Shown: positions 10,501 through 22,060 of the stretch, piece after piece
Layout: every line of letters begins with the position of its first letter
Position numbering within the stretch: the stretch's first letter is position 1
From: Thalassia testudinum
Lineage: Eukaryota > Streptophyta > Magnoliopsida > Alismatales > Hydrocharitaceae
Direction: 5' to 3'
NCBI GenBank assembly: GCA_037157565.1
Contig: JAZHRO010000036.1
Location: 136,578,501-136,642,500 of the forward strand
Length of the DNA: 64,000 bases
Position numbers and translations under genes: made by a program
Notes under the pieces: model-generated
What the model was told of the DNA's origin: nothing
Databases searched by the model: none
What the model saw: only the letters and a program-made list of their open reading frames with translations

Positions 10501-10971
10501 AGAGAGGTGCAGTTCGAGGTTGGGGACCACGTCTTCCTTCGTGTTTCGCCCATGAAGGGCTTACAGCGGTTTGGGGTGAGAGGGAAGCTCGCGCCGAGGT
10601 TCGTGGGGCCCTTTGAGGTCCTGGAGCGGGTTGGACCCGTTGCTTACAGACTTGCCCTTCCCTCGCAGCTTTCTGGTGTGCACGACGTGTTCCACGTGTC
10701 CAACCTCAGGAAGTACGTAGCCGATCCCAGCCACGTACTAAGTCACGAGAGCGTCGAGGTGAGTGACGACCTGACCTACCCCGAGCGGCCAGTGCAGATC
10801 CTAGACCGAGCCGTCCGCAGGTTGAGACGAAAGCAAGTACCCCTGGTAAAGGTTTTGTGGAGGAGCCAGCGGTACGAGGTGGCTACCTGGGAGCCTGAGG
10901 CGGCAATGCGGGAGCGGTACCCGGAGCTTTTTGCGGGTACGTCTTTTCGGACCGGCTTCGGTCCTCTTTGA
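7561..10971 (+). CDS. pol: A pol: protease remnant, RT, RNase H, integrase, chromodomain
   Basis: Open for 1136 codons from an ATG in the U5 of the LTR. Element-coding sequence begins only at about 7684, so the first 41 codons are LTR sequence fused by the deletion. Domains: protease C-terminal part ([12 protein letters not shown], no DSG active site); RT about residues 230-400 with [12 protein letters not shown] and FIDD (349-350); RNase H with intact YTDAS; integrase; C-terminal chromodomain (about 10777-10935), which in chromoviruses targets heterochromatin. Two integrase residues are damaged: Tyr replaces a zinc-finger Cys (9796-9798) and Asn replaces the second catalytic Asp (10078-10080). 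B has Cys and Asp there. Without gag and with this integrase the protein cannot support the element alone. Confidence 0.9.
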   Translation: MWFILLSFGYFLVGRQGLGISRVGPVLVSRRDSGTGSLQDGIRGPSGQLFVAEEVYTGCGVSIGGHSLPADLIMIQMEDFGVILGMDWLSAYHGLVDCFERKIVFSIPELPSFEFHGQPVDGGFRCISALQAARLLSQGCEGFLACVVAEHSPVADFQSIPVVREYPDVFPYELPGLPPEREIEFEISLVPGTSPISTAPYRMAPLELRELKSQLQDLLEKGFVRPNASPWGAPVLFVKKKDETLRLCVDYRQLNRVTIKNRYPLPRIDDLFDQLRGATVFSKIDLRSGYHQLRIRDTDVSKTAFRTRYGHYEFLVMPFGLTNAPAAFMDLMNRLFRPYLDQFVVVFIDDVLIYSRDRTQHRQHLQMVLDTLRRRRLYAKYSKCEFWLREVTFLGHVISGDGLAVDPAKVEAVLRWERPRSVTEIRSFLGLAGYYRRFIRGFSQIARPMTQLTRKDVPFAWTDACEACFLELKERLTSAPVLTIPDSSGRFIVYTDASLQGLGGVLMQRGHVVAYASRQLKPHEHTYPTHDLELAAVVFALKTWRHYLYGETFEIFTDHKSLRYLFDQKELNMRQRRWLELLKDYDCSISYHPGKANVVADALSRKAPARLASLQLQSWSLLEEVGSWRPLELRGYCGAVTVTQQTRPELIDRIIMGQMADPYLQSLRDRVLSGDPGDFSFTDQVLRLRGRLCVPRDEELLRALLTEAHGSRFAIHPGNTKMYHDLRREFWWRGMKRDVGEFVQQYLVCQQVKAEHQRPAGPLQPLPVPEWKWESITMDLVVGLPVTQRGHDAVWVIVDRLTKTVRFLPIRVALGPAQLAERYIRDVVRLHGVPREIVSNRDTRFTSQFWAEFQQALGTRLRFSTAYHPQTDGQSERTIQTLEDLLRACVLDWRGSWEEHLPLAEFAYNNSYHSSIGMAPYEALYGRKCTAPLSWVEVGTKWEVGPRLIRQSQEVVEQIHRRLRTVKSKQKSYADRRRRRREVQFEVGDHVFLRVSPMKGLQRFGVRGKLAPRFVGPFEVLERVGPVAYRLALPSQLSGVHDVFHVSNLRKYVADPSHVLSHESVEVSDDLTYPERPVQILDRAVRRLRRKQVPLVKVLWRSQRYEVATWEPEAAMRERYPELFAGTSFRTGFGPL
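7677..7690 (+). promoter_or_regulatory. Truncated initiator-Met primer site of A
   Basis: AGATGGTATCAGAG directly follows the LTR. The intact site in B (31446-31457) continues ...AGCAAGG. In A the match to tRNA-iMet stops after ATCAGAG (7684-7690), where sequence jumps to the protease region. Eleven bases complementary to the tRNA 3' end remain. Confidence 0.85.
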
Positions 10972-11056
10972 GTTTGTTATGGTTTTTTGGACATTTTTTC
11001 CCGCACCCTAGTTGGCGCAAGTTTCGGGGACGAAACTTCCTTTGAGTTTGTTATAT
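10972..11056 (+). other. A 3' UTR, no canonical purine tract
   Basis: 85 bp between the stop and the 3' LTR. It contains the Tekay-typical inverted words GTTTCGGGGACGAAAC at about 11021-11036. A plus-strand primer would be expected just before the LTR, but the last 20 bases are T-rich (TTTGAGTTTGTTATAT). B shows the same (36386-36471). Confidence 0.7.
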
Positions 11057-13747
11057 TGTAACGAATGTGTGCCCCAGACGTCTTTTAAGACGTCTGGGAG
11101 GTGGCTCAGACGTCTGACAAGACGTCTGGGATAACAACCAGACGTCTGATAAGACGTGTGGGATAGTTTAAAGACGTCAGGAAATCCGTTATTTTCGACA
11201 CACGCGAGTCGCCTGCGCGCCTGAGCGCGCAGACCGCTTTTTCCCCCTTTTTCTCTCTGCGGCTGCAGGCGGCCTGCCACCTACTCTCTCCTCTCCGCGC
11301 GGCGTTAAAAGGGGCGCGCCTCCCCTCCCGTCTCCACCGTCTTCTTCTTCTTCTCCTTCTTGTGCGCGAGAGCGAGCGGACGCGAGGGCGGCAGCGGCGG
11401 CCGCAGTGAGCGCGGAGGTGCGGCGTGCGAGGGCGGAGCTCTGCCGTGGGGGCGAGCTTGCCGGAGCGCCTTGGCCGGCTGGCGGAGGGCGCAGGGGGTG
11501 CGGAGCGAAGCGGAGAGGGACCTGCTGCGGTCTGAGCAGCAGGAGCGCGAGGCGCGAGGCGCGACGCGGGCGGCGTCGCGAGCGGAGGCCGAGCAGGGTC
11601 CTGATTCTGGAAAAATTTCCAGAATCAGACGTCTGGATTGATAGCCAGATGGCAAGGTCGACGTCTGTAAGATCATACAGACGTCTGAAAGGTGAGTTTC
11701 CGCCTTCTTCTTCCTTCTTGTCGACTGACCGTACTGAGGGAGGGGGTTGGCTGTGTGCAGGTTCGCTGATTCGCCATCCTTTGCGAATCAGACGTCTGGA
11801 AGTTGTACCAGACGGCGGGAGTGACCTCCAGACGTCCGAAGTTACCATCGGACGTCTGGGATCTAGGAAAGACGTCCCCGCAGACTTCTGGACGTCTGGG
11901 AAACCACGCTGAACAGGTAATTCTCTGATCCACCGTTTAAGACGTCTGGAGGGAGTTCCAGACGTCTGATTTTGCACAGTATCGTCTTTTTCGACCCGTT
12001 TAGGGCCCGTTCGGGCTCCGTTTTCCGCGATTCGAGTTGCGTTCTCTTCAGAATTAATTCCTCTACTCATCTACAGTAGCTATACACTGTTTTGAGACAC
12101 TCCTTGTGTTTGATCCTTGTAACAGGATCTCGTTCAGTTGCAGTCTTGAGAGTCGCGGAGGCACGCGGGATTCCCGATCACGCCCCCATTACTCCCGTTG
12201 TACCTGGTAGAGTGGCTTAAGTTATTAATAAAATCTGTTAAAGTATGAAACCATAACTAGAATCTAGGACATTGCATGAATCCTAGGAATGAGAAATGTA
12301 TGGAATGATAGCTCCTAGGTGATGCATGAATCCTAGGGCTGGAAAACTAGTTGTATGCTAGATCCTAGGATGTGGCATGAATCTTAGGATGGAAAAACTA
12401 GTGGAATGTATAATACTGCAGTCTTGGAAAAATGGAAAGGAATATAAAGCTGCCTGTAATTTGAATTAACAGCTGCCTGTTATGAATAAAGAAACATGTT
12501 TGAGATCATGGATTTTGAGAACGTGAATCTGGAAAGTGAAACATATGATGTTCTGAGATAACTAGCTGGAACCCTACGGGGAATTAGGAGTGGAACTCCT
12601 GGAAAGAAAAAGGAATGGAACTGAGATGTAGTTTGTACTGTCTCTTGGGTACGCAGTACCAAGGGAAGTACCTGTACCTGTTTAGTGCAGAGTGGGGCCA
12701 GCCGCCCTAGGGACCCGGGGTTAGGATTGGCCGCTCTGTACCGACTTGTTGGCCCTCGTGTACGTAGTACCGAGGAGAGCTAGTAGTGTTAGGAGAGTAC
12801 TAGCTACCCCACGGGCCCCGGGGTTCTGCTAGCCTCCTTCACCGACTTGTTAGGCCCACTAGGGCAAACCAGGGTAGTCAGGCGAGGGTGCGCGGACTGT
12901 GGAGGGGCAAGGCCTCGGTTTGGTTACTGTGGAGGGGTTGGACCCCTGTTACTGATAGGGCTCTGCCCTGGTTCCGTGCTGTGCTTTGGGCGCACCCGTT
13001 AACGGAAACGACTGACCGCGTGCCAATGCGGGCTAGCTACCTGTGCGTTTATCGCGCGTGCCGTAGTCACCGTTACGTCTGTCAGTGACCTTGGGGTGGT
13101 TGACTGAGGGTAGGATCACCACGGGGGACTCTCCCGGCCAAGAGAGCACCACGTGCTACTTCTACTTTTGGAAAAGACTGCAATCAAGATCGTTCCCACG
13201 AGGACATTCGAGATCAAGTAAAAGACCTGAGAAATAAATGAAATAGTGAGAAAAATTGAAAGATGTGAATAAAGGAAGTAATAGAACATAACAGCTACTG
13301 TACACTCTACTGTTGCCTGTAGTTAGTTTGCCACTCTACTCAGCATTTTGCTGACGTGTTACACTCGTTACCTTTTTCAGGACCAGGTGTTGAGCAACCA
13401 GGGTCGGCGGCTGCAGAGGACGCTGGGCCGAGTAGGGTCCAGTAGAGTTACCACAGCCTTTTGTACCCCTTTTGTTTTTGTTCTAGTGAGTAGTTTTTGT
13501 TTCCGCTGTACCTTCTTTACCTGCAGTTCTTGTTATATGATAAATGCTGTTTTACTGTTGTGGTGGTACCTACTGTAGTAGTTTCTTTCCTTACTGCTGT
13601 ACTTTCTTACTGTTAGTTATATTCATGCTGAATGTGGTTTATTTTACTGTCTTTTGGTTACTTCCTCGTTGGACGACTAGGTCTTGGGATTAGTCGAGTC
13701 GGTCCGGTTCTCGTGTCTCGTAGGGACTCGGGAACCGGGTCGTTATA
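11057..13747 (+). repeat. 3' LTR of A
   Basis: 2691 bp, same layout as the 5' LTR. Some GACGTC sites decayed to GATGTC in the 5' LTR are intact here, and a 7-bp repeat unit (GCGAGGC) is added at about 11548. The final base pair step has changed (TTATA instead of TTACA). It is followed by the right ggttg duplication at 13748-13752. Confidence 0.92.
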
Positions 13748-15314
13748 GGTTGACATGGACATCATTGCCAAAAAGTTGGATCGAGTGGAATTGGTGGACA
13801 AAAAGATTGATGAGCTATTGAATCAGACCAGGAAACCCTTGCAGACTTTCTCCCTAGCAAAGGGAGCACATAATGTTGACCTGGTCCAGCCCTTCACCCA
13901 ACTGAACCTGGAACAACCCCTGACCACGTTCTAGGGAGGGACCTTTGCTCCCTCGACCCTTGATTACTCCCTTCCCTCTTCATCAACATCGACTATCCTA
14001 GAAGATGTGCAAGCCATCCAAGGATATGCGAAACCTGACCCTTTCTCCAACACTTACAACACCGGCTGGCGTAACCACCCCAACTTTGGTTGGACAAACC
14101 AAAAACCACCGCAATTTCAAAACCAGCCCAGGCCAAACCAGCAGCCACACTTGCCCCCCTATCAGCAAGGACCACAAGTTAGACCCCAATATAACCATAA
14201 TAGGGTGGCCCCTCCCCCACAAAATCAAATGGATACCTTAATAAAGATGATGGCTGACATGAACCAGAAACATCAGGAGGAAATGGCCTTGGTAAAGGGA
14301 CAGTTAAACCAACTCTTGGACGGTAAACAACAAGGATCCCTACCTTCCCAACCACAACCGAACCCACGAAACATAATTAACAGAGGCCCCAATTCGCAAG
14401 GATTCCAAAGCAACCCCGAGTAGGCTCACATGGTCCAGCTAGCCCCGCAAACACCTCCTGGGTTTGGCGCTTCTTCGTCCTTGTCTTCTCAAGGATCACC
14501 CCATGGCCCCAATGCCTCTGCGAATGCGGTGACCTTGAGAAGCGGCACCAAAACCCAGGATCCCAAATGGCCGACTCTCCCCGAGACTTTACCTGTTGAA
14601 ATACCCGACTCAGAAGAGGCACCAACCAAGGACCCAGACATGGAACCAATCCACATTCAGACACCCTACCCTAAGGCCTTGGAAACAATCAAGAAAAAGA
14701 AGAATACTGTGGAAACTGAGGAGCTGTTGGAAATTTTTTAGCAAGTATAGATCAATATTCCGCTCCTAGAAGCCGTTAAACACATCCCTACTTACGCCAA
14801 GTTTTTAAAGGATGCCTGTACACCCAAGAGTAAGCCGAGACCTCAAGGACCTAGGAAGGTTGTACTCTCTGAGCAAGCAAGTTCCGTGATATCAAGCAAC
14901 CTTCCACTCAAACAAACTAACCCAGGAGTGCCCCTGATTTCCTGCAATATCGGGGACATGACATTTGATAGAGCGCTCCTGGACCTAGGTACTTCTATCA
15001 ACCTAATTCCAACCACCCTATACCACCAATTTGGTTTTGGGGAGCTGACACCAACCCCTGTCACCATCCAGCTGGCTGATAGATCTGTGAAAACCCCGAA
15101 GGGGGTTGTCGAGGACGTAATTGTACGGGTCAAGGACTTCTATTTCTCGATCGATTTTTTGGTGCTCGACATGGAAGTCCCTGAAAAATTACAGAACGCA
15201 CCCATAATTTTAGGCAGACCTTTCTTAGCTACGGCTAAAGCAAATATTGATTGCGACATGGGATGTATGGAAAACGCCTTCGGGGACAGGAAAATGCAAT
15301 TGGATATCTTCTGA
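13748..15314 (+). pseudogene. O gag part 2 and protease
   Basis: Same frame as 4074-4992 after removing A. The first part (to about 14740) is Gln/Pro/Asn-rich Gag C-terminus; I see no CCHC zinc knuckle. The protease follows: LLDLGTSINLIP at about 14973-15008 carries the catalytic D with Leu in place of the usual Ser or Thr of D-S/T-G, and ILGRPFLAT at about 15209 is the C-terminal protease motif. In-frame stops: TAG 13932-13934, TAG 14421-14423, TAG 14739-14741, TAG 14748-14750, TGA 15312-15314. No frameshift is present. Confidence 0.85.
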
Positions 15315-18300
15315 GCGACAAAGTCTTTTGATTGCGATTACATTGAGGAACATGATCCCGTGGAAACTTTAATCGAGGAATGCCTCACCCTCAGTTCTGT
15401 ATCAGACCAACAAACCCGTAGTTCTGACCCGTCACCATCATTACCCGTGGACCTCTGTAAGGCTGAGTATCTTCACATGACACCATTTGAAGAGATCGAT
15501 GTTGATCAACTACCGCCCTTTCCCATCCCATCAACTGTGGTCCCACCCGCACCCGAACTTAAACCATTGCCCGAGAATCTGAAGTACGTCTTCTTGGGAC
15601 CTGACCAGACCTTCCCAGTGATTATTAATTCTCATCTAACCAAGGATCAGGAACTCAGGTTGACTGCAACCCTTTCAAAACATCGGGCTGCCATTGGTTG
15701 GACCATTTCGGATTTAAGAGGAATTAGCCCCACCTATTGCACCCACAAGATTTACCTAGAAGACGGGGCCCGATCTTCCCGCCAGATGCAGAGATGTTTA
15801 AACCCTAACATGCGGGAGGTCGTTAAAAAAGAAATCATCAAGTGGCTTGACGCCGACATCATCTACCCTATCTCCGATAGCCCCTGGGTGAGCCCCACTC
15901 AAGTGGTTCCAAAGAAAGCTAGGCTCACTGTTGTCACTAATGATCATGGCGAATCCATCCCCACCCGCACCACTACCACATGGCGGGTGTGTATTGATTA
16001 TAGGAAGCTTAATGAAGCCACTAAGAAGGACCACTTCCCCTTGCCATTCATTGACCAAATCCTTGAAAGATTGGCAGGGCAGAAGTATTTTTGCTTCCTG
16101 GATGGATATTCAGGATATAACCAAGTCGCAATTGCTCCGGAAGATCAGGAAAAGACCACATTCACTTGCCCGTATGGCACATTTGCATTCCGTCGAATGC
16201 CGTTTGGGTTATGCAACGCACCCACGACCTTCCAGCGTTACATGCTAGCCATTTTTTCAAAAATGGTGGGTGAATACTTGGAGGTCTTTATGGATGATTT
16301 CTCTGTGTTCTGGAATTCATTCGACCATTGTTTGAGCAACTTGGAGAAAATCCTGAAACGATGTATCGAGGTTAACTTGGTGTGAAGTTGGGAAAAGAGC
16401 CATTTTATGGTTCAAGAAGGAATTGTCCTTGGTCACATCGTTTCGCATAGGGGCATCGAGGTAGATCGAGCTAAGGTTGATTTAATTTCTAAACTTCCTC
16501 CACCTAGTTCGGTCCGGCAAATTCACTCCTTCCTAGGACATGTTGGCTTCTACCGAAGGTTCATCAAAGACTTTTCCAAGCTTTCCAAACCCTTGACCGA
16601 CCTTCTAGCCAACGACGCCATAGTCCACATGTCTCTTGATTGCATCCAGGCTTATCACACCCTCCGGGACTTAGTCTCCGCCGCACCTGTACTCCAACCC
16701 CCAGACTGGTCCCAGGACTTTGATATCATGTGTGATGCATCAGATTTTGCCATAGGCACTGTCCTGGGACAAAGGCAAGACAAGAAGCTCGTGGTGATCT
16801 ACTACACGAGCAAAACGTTGGACAAGGCCCAACGTAATTATACCGTCGCAGAGAAAGAGTTGCTCGCTGTAGTATTTGGACTTGAAAAATTCCGCTCATA
16901 CTTGCTGGGATCCCACGTGACTATTTACACTGACCATTCAGCCATCCGGCACCTGTTGGCCAAAAAGGACGCAAAGCCCAGGCTCATCAGATGGATCCTG
17001 CTTTTGCAGGAATTTGACCTGGAAATCCGAGACAAGGTCGGATCGAAAAATGTGGTGGCTGACCACTTGTCGAGACTTCATCCAAATCACATTAAACCCT
17101 CCCTAGCTCTATCTGTTACCTTCCCTGACGAACACATCCTAGCCGTGCAAGATAAGAAAATGCCATGGCATGCTGACTACGTCAATTACCTGGTTATAGG
17201 ACAAATCCTGCACAGCTGGTCTAGACAGCAATGGGATAGGTTCTTGGCTGAGGCCAAGCACTATTTCTGGGATGATCCCATGCTGTTTCGCCTCTGTGCT
17301 GATCAGATCATCAGAAGGTGTATCCCTGAAAATGAAGTTCAGAGTGTGCTTTCCTTTTGTCATGACCAAGCATGTGGTGGCCACTTCTCTGGAAAGAAAA
17401 CAGCTGCAAAAGTTTTGCAGTATGGATTTTACTGGCCGTCCCTATTTAAGGATGCACACATCTTTGCCAAGACTTGCTCACGCTGCCAAACACTCGGGAC
17501 CATGACCAAGAAAGATATGATGCTCCTTCAGCCCATTTTGATTGTCGAAATCTTCGACATTTGGGGTATCGATTTTATGGGCCCCTTTCCACCATCCAAC
17601 GACTTCGAGTACATCCTAGTTTCAGTAGACTATGTTTTCAAATGGATTGAAGCCGTCGCCACCCGACGATGTGATCACAAGACTATCATGGACTTTGTGA
17701 AGAAGAACATCTTTTCCCAGTTTGGAATACCCAAGGCCATGATCAGTGATGGTGGAAGCCATTTTATCCATTCCCAATTCCGTGCCCTACTTAGAAATTA
17801 CAGGGTAAACCACCGCATTGCCACCCCGTATCATCCACAAACAAATGGGCAGACTGAGGTCTCCAATAGACAAATCAAGAATATTTTACAGAAGACTGTG
17901 AGACCTGACAGGAAAGACTGGTCCACACGACTTGATGATGCCCTGTGGGCATACAGGACCACTTTCAAGACCCTGATAGGCATGTCGCCTTATCGCCTGG
18001 TCTTCGGCAAGGCCTACCATCTTCCTGTCGAATTGGAACACCGGGCTTACTGGGCTGTCAAGCAGTGTAACATGGATCCCCAGTTAGCCGGTGCGTAGAG
18101 GACGCTGCAATTATCTGAGCTTAAAGAAATTCATCGGGACGCCTTTGACAATAGTCGGCTGTATAAGGAGAAAATGAAAGCCGTCCACGACTGACTCATT
18201 CATAGAAAAGCCTTTAAGCCTAACCAACAAGTCTGGCTGTTTGATGCACGCCTAAAACTCTTCCCAGGGAAACTCAGGTCCAAATGGACAGGACCATTTC

Positions 18301-18443
18301 GGGTGGTTAAGCCCTATTCTAATGGGGCGGTTGAAATCACTGATCTTAACACTGGGCACACATTTACAGTTAATGGTCAAAGATTGAAGCATTTCCTGGC
18401 CCAGGTACCCCCCAAGGAAAGTGTCATCGTCGTTGAGGGCTGA
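15315..18443 (+). pseudogene. pol: O pol: RT, RNase H, integrase (Athila-like)
   Basis: Continues the same frame to its natural end at TGA 18441-18443. RT about 15780-16400 with MPFGLCNAPTTFQ and catalytic FMDD (Asp codons 16293-16298). RNase H about 16725-17090 ([26 protein letters not shown]). Integrase has the zinc finger about 17355-17490 (CHDQACGGH...CSRC) and a catalytic triad of Asp 17571-17573, Asp 17748-17750 and Glu 17856-17858, all intact. Internal stops are TGA 16383-16385, TAG 18096-18098 and TGA 18192-18194. I see no chromodomain, as expected for Athila. Confidence 0.88.
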
Positions 18444-18831
18444 CACCGAGCACCGCCCAGCTGGAGGCGTTAAACTCAGGGCTTCCTGGGAGGCAACCCA
18501 GAGGATTCAGACTGATCTGGCAGTTTACGTCACTCAAGTACTATCTTTTTGAACCCTTTTGCATCCATGGATCTGCCAATGAGGACATTGTCCAACTTAA
18601 GCATGGGGGGGTGGTAAATTGCATAATCCTGAGCTCAATTAATTAGTCTGGATGAATAAATTAATTAAAAAAAATTTGAATTTAGGAAGAAAACTTAGGC
18701 ATTTGAAACTTGTCAATAGTAGGAAACAATACAGAAAGAACGTAAACACTTAGACTTTTCAGGCCTTCAGGCTTAATCAGCCCTGGTGTCCGTTAAAATA
18801 TGAATTTAGCGGCGAATCCTTTCAACCTTAA
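18444..18831 (+). other. O region after pol, first part (hairpin and internal purine tract)
   Basis: No gene. CTGGG (18486-18490) pairs with CCCAG (18497-18501) around loop AGGCAA. Then ATGAGGACATTG and CATGGGGGGGTG (about 18580-18612) form an internal purine-tract block, followed by AT-rich sequence to the B insertion. Both motifs recur after the ORF of element C (26712-26727 and 26937-26971), so they are shared Athila-lineage signals. Confidence 0.7.
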
Positions 18832-21116
18832 TGTAACGAATGTGTGCCCCAGACGTATTTTAAGACGTCTGGGAGGTGGCTCAGACGTCGGACAAGACGT
18901 CTGGGATCACAACCAGACGTCTGATAAGACGTCTGGGATAGTTTCAAGACGTCTGGAAATCCGTTATTTTCGACACCCGCGAGTCGCCTGCGCGCCTGAG
19001 CGCGCAGACCGCATATTCCCTCTTTTCTCTGCGGCTGCAGGCGGCCTGCCGCCTTCTCTCTCTCCTCTCCGCGCGGCATTAAAAGGGGCGCGCCTCCCCT
19101 CCCGTCTCCACCGTCTCCTCCTTCTCCTCCTTCCTGTGCGTGAGAGCGAGCGGACGCGAGGGCGGCAGCAGCGGCCGCAGTGAGCGCGGAGGTGCGGCGT
19201 GCGAGGGCGGAGCTCTGCCGTGAGGGCGAGCTCGCCGGAGCGGCTTGGCCGGCCGACGGAGGGCGCAGGGGGCGCGGAGCGACGCGGAGAGGGATTTGCT
19301 GCGGGCTGAGCAGCAGACGCGTGAGGTGCGACGCGGGCGGCGTCGCGAGCGGAGGCCGAGCAGGGTTCTGATTCTGGAAAAATTTCCAGAATCAGACGTC
19401 TGGGTTAATATCCAGACGGCAAGGTCGACGTCTATAAGATCATACAGACGTCTGAAAGGTGAGTTTCCGCTTTCTTCTTCCTTCTTGTCGACTGACCGTA
19501 CTGAGGGAGGGGGGGTGGCTGTGCGCAGGTTCGCTGATTCGCCATCCTTTGCGAATCAGACGTCTGGAGTTGAACCAGACGGCGGGAGTGATCTACAGAC
19601 GTCCGTGGCCCAGACGTCCCTGCAGACTTCTGGACGTCCGGGGAACCAAGCTGAACAGGTAATTCTCTGATCCACCGTTTAAGACGTCTGGAAGGAGTTC
19701 CAGACGTCTGATTTTGCACAGTATCGTCTTTCTCGATCCGTTTAGGGCCCGTTTGGGCTCCGTTTTCCACGATTCGAGTTGCGTTCGTTTCAGAATTAAT
19801 TCCTCTACCCGCCTACAGTAGCTATACACTGTTCTGAGACACTCCTTGTGTTTGATCCTTGTGATAGGACCTCGTTCGGTTGCAGTCTTGAGAGTCGCGG
19901 AGGCACGCGGGATTCCCGATCACGCCTCCATTACTCCCATTGTACCTGGTAGAGTGGCTTTAAGTATTAATAAAATTTGTTAAAGTATGGAACCATAACT
20001 AGAACCTAGGGCATTGCATGAATCCTAGGAATGAGAAATATATGGAATGATAGCTCCTAGGTGTTGCATGAATCCTAGGGCCGGAAAACTAGATTGTATG
20101 ATAGATCCTAGGATATGGCATGAATCCTAGGATGGAAAAACTAGTGGAATGTATATTACTTCAGTCTTGGAAAAATGGAAAGGAATATATAAAGCTTCCT
20201 GTAAATTTAATTAACAGCTGCCTGTTATGAATAAAGAAACATGTTTGAGATCATGGATCTTAAGAACGTGAATCTGGAAAGTGAAACATATGGTGTTCTG
20301 AGATTAAAGGATGGAACCCTACGGGGAATTAGGAGTGGAACTCCTGAAAGGAAAAAGGAATGGAACTGAGATGTAGTTTGTACTGTCTCTTGGGTACGCA
20401 GTACCAAGGGAAGTACCTGTACCTGTTTAGTGCAGAGTGGGGCCAGCCGCCCCAGGGACCCGGGGTTAGGATTGACCGCTCTGTACCGACTTGTTGGCCC
20501 TCGTGTACGTAGTACCGAGGAGAGCTACTAGTGTTAGGAGAGTACTACCTACCCCACGGGCCCCGGGGTTCTGCTAGCCTCCTTCACCGACTTGTTAGGC
20601 CCATTAGGGCAAACCAGGGTAGTCAGGCGGGGGTGCGCGGACTGTGGAGGGGCAAGGCCCCGGTTTGGTTACTGTGGAGGGGTTGGACCCCTGTTACTGA
20701 GAGGGCTCTGCCCTGGTTCCGTGCTGTGCTTTGGGCGCACCCGTTAACGGAAACGACTGACCGCGTGCCAGTGCGGGCTAGCTACCTGTGCGTTTATCGC
20801 GCGTGCCGTAGTCACCGTTACGTCTATCAGTGACCTTGGGGTGGTTGACTGAGGGTAGGATCACCACGGGGGACTCTCCCGGCCAGGAGAGCACCACGTG
20901 CTACTTCTACTTTTGGAAAAGACTGCAATCAAGATCGTTCCGACGAGGACATTCGAGATCAAGTAAAGGATCTGAGAAATAAATGAAATAGTGAGAAAAA
21001 TTGAAAGATGTGAATAAAGAAAGTAATAGGACATAACAGCTACTGTACACTCTACTGTTTCCTTTAGTTAGTTTGCCACTCTACTCAGCGTTTTGCTAAC
21101 GTGTTACACTCGTTAC
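18832..21116 (+). repeat. 5' LTR of B, left part
   Basis: Same Tekay LTR layout as in A: GACGTC clusters (18850-18955 and 19395-19710), CCTAGG repeats, three hairpins (about 20641-20720). About 25 bp of cluster 2 present in the 3' LTR is missing at about 19606-19615. The LTR stops at the word CGTTAC, where C has inserted; the rest resumes at 31067. Confidence 0.92.
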
Positions 21117-21940
21117 TGATAAGAGCCTCATCATGAGCCATAACTAGCTCATTTTGACCCAATAAAGAAGATAAAAGCTCCTACATAACCTAGAAGAAGG
21201 CCTAACTGAAGGAACAAGTGCTCTGAGAAGAAAACATGAAATAAAGGTTAAAACTGTAATTTTACCATTGCAGTAGATAAACAGGATTTCTTAGAGGCAA
21301 AACATAGGTCAAATGGTGTAAATGAGATAAAAAGTGGGTTGAGTCAATCAGAAATGGGTTCATGTGCAATCTAAGAACTAAAAGACACTTGGTAACCCTA
21401 AAACAGACCCGCTTAAATTAACAAGGTTTCGGTCAGAACAAAAAGCAAGTAAACCCTCTACAAATCATGGAAAAACATACTCTAGGGTTTAGAACACTTA
21501 ATTTGGCCTTTGGAACCTAGTTTGACCTAGATTAGGGTCCTAGCTCTTCAATTAACCTAATTTGGGTTTTTACGCAAAATATCCAGTCAAACGAGGTCAA
21601 ACCTGAAATCTAACTTCTCCATTGGATTCCTTAGGTCCAAATTAGGTTTGTACCAAAATTTGGACCTAAGGAGGGATCATCTTGACCTACTTTGCAATTT
21701 AGTACACCCAAATCACAAATTGGTCCCTATCTTTTGAATACCGTGCAGAGAACCCCCTAGGTTCTTCGCCTCCTTTGCAAACCGGTCCTGCCGCCATTGC
21801 TAGGGCAGAACCGAGCTCCGGCGAGGTTCGGAGAGGGATTGCTCTCTAATCCCTCAGAGATTCCCTCCCAGAAATGGAAGGAGGATTCTCTGAGGAATTC
21901 CCTTCCTTATAAAGTCAATTACAATCGTTGGTGTGAACCC

Positions 21941-21968
21941 AATCTCTCGTGCGAACGCACGAGAGATT
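21941..21968 (+). other. Long palindrome upstream of the C promoter
   Basis: AATCTCTCGTGCG and CGCACGAGAGATT are perfect 13-bp arms around a central AA, about 85 bp upstream of the TATA box. The 3' LTR has the same (about 29128-29155). The diverged LTR D has a different sequence with the same pairing (minus strand, about 41808-41835). Confidence 0.8.
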
Positions 21969-22053
21969 TGGGTATCCTAACTCCTTTCCATCTCCGGCGA
22001 CCAACCTCAGGCAATTACGTGCCCTTCACGCCCTGCACACCAAGTCCAGCGCC

Positions 22054-22060
22054 TATATAA
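22054..22060 (+). promoter_or_regulatory. TATA box of the C LTR
   Basis: TATATAAGAACCC lies about 940 bp into the LTR, at the junction between AT-richer and C-rich sequence. LTR D has TATAAAAGAACC at the matching place (minus strand, about 41730). Transcription is expected to start about 30 bp downstream, leaving a long R-U5. Confidence 0.7.

Larger units (their letters stand above)
4993..13747 (+). mobile_element. Element A: Tekay/Del-type chromovirus with gag deleted
   Basis: 8755 bp with long direct LTRs (4993-7676 and 11057-13747) inside a perfect 5-bp duplication ggttg (4988-4992 / 13748-13752), inserted in O gag. LTRs begin TGTAACG; the 5' one ends TTACA and the 3' one TTATA. I count about 50 differences between the LTRs (about 2%). 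Inside are a truncated initiator-Met primer site, a long PR-RT-RNase H-integrase-chromodomain frame and a short 3' UTR. Gag and the protease active site are absent, so A depends on helpers or died on or after arrival. Confidence 0.93.
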
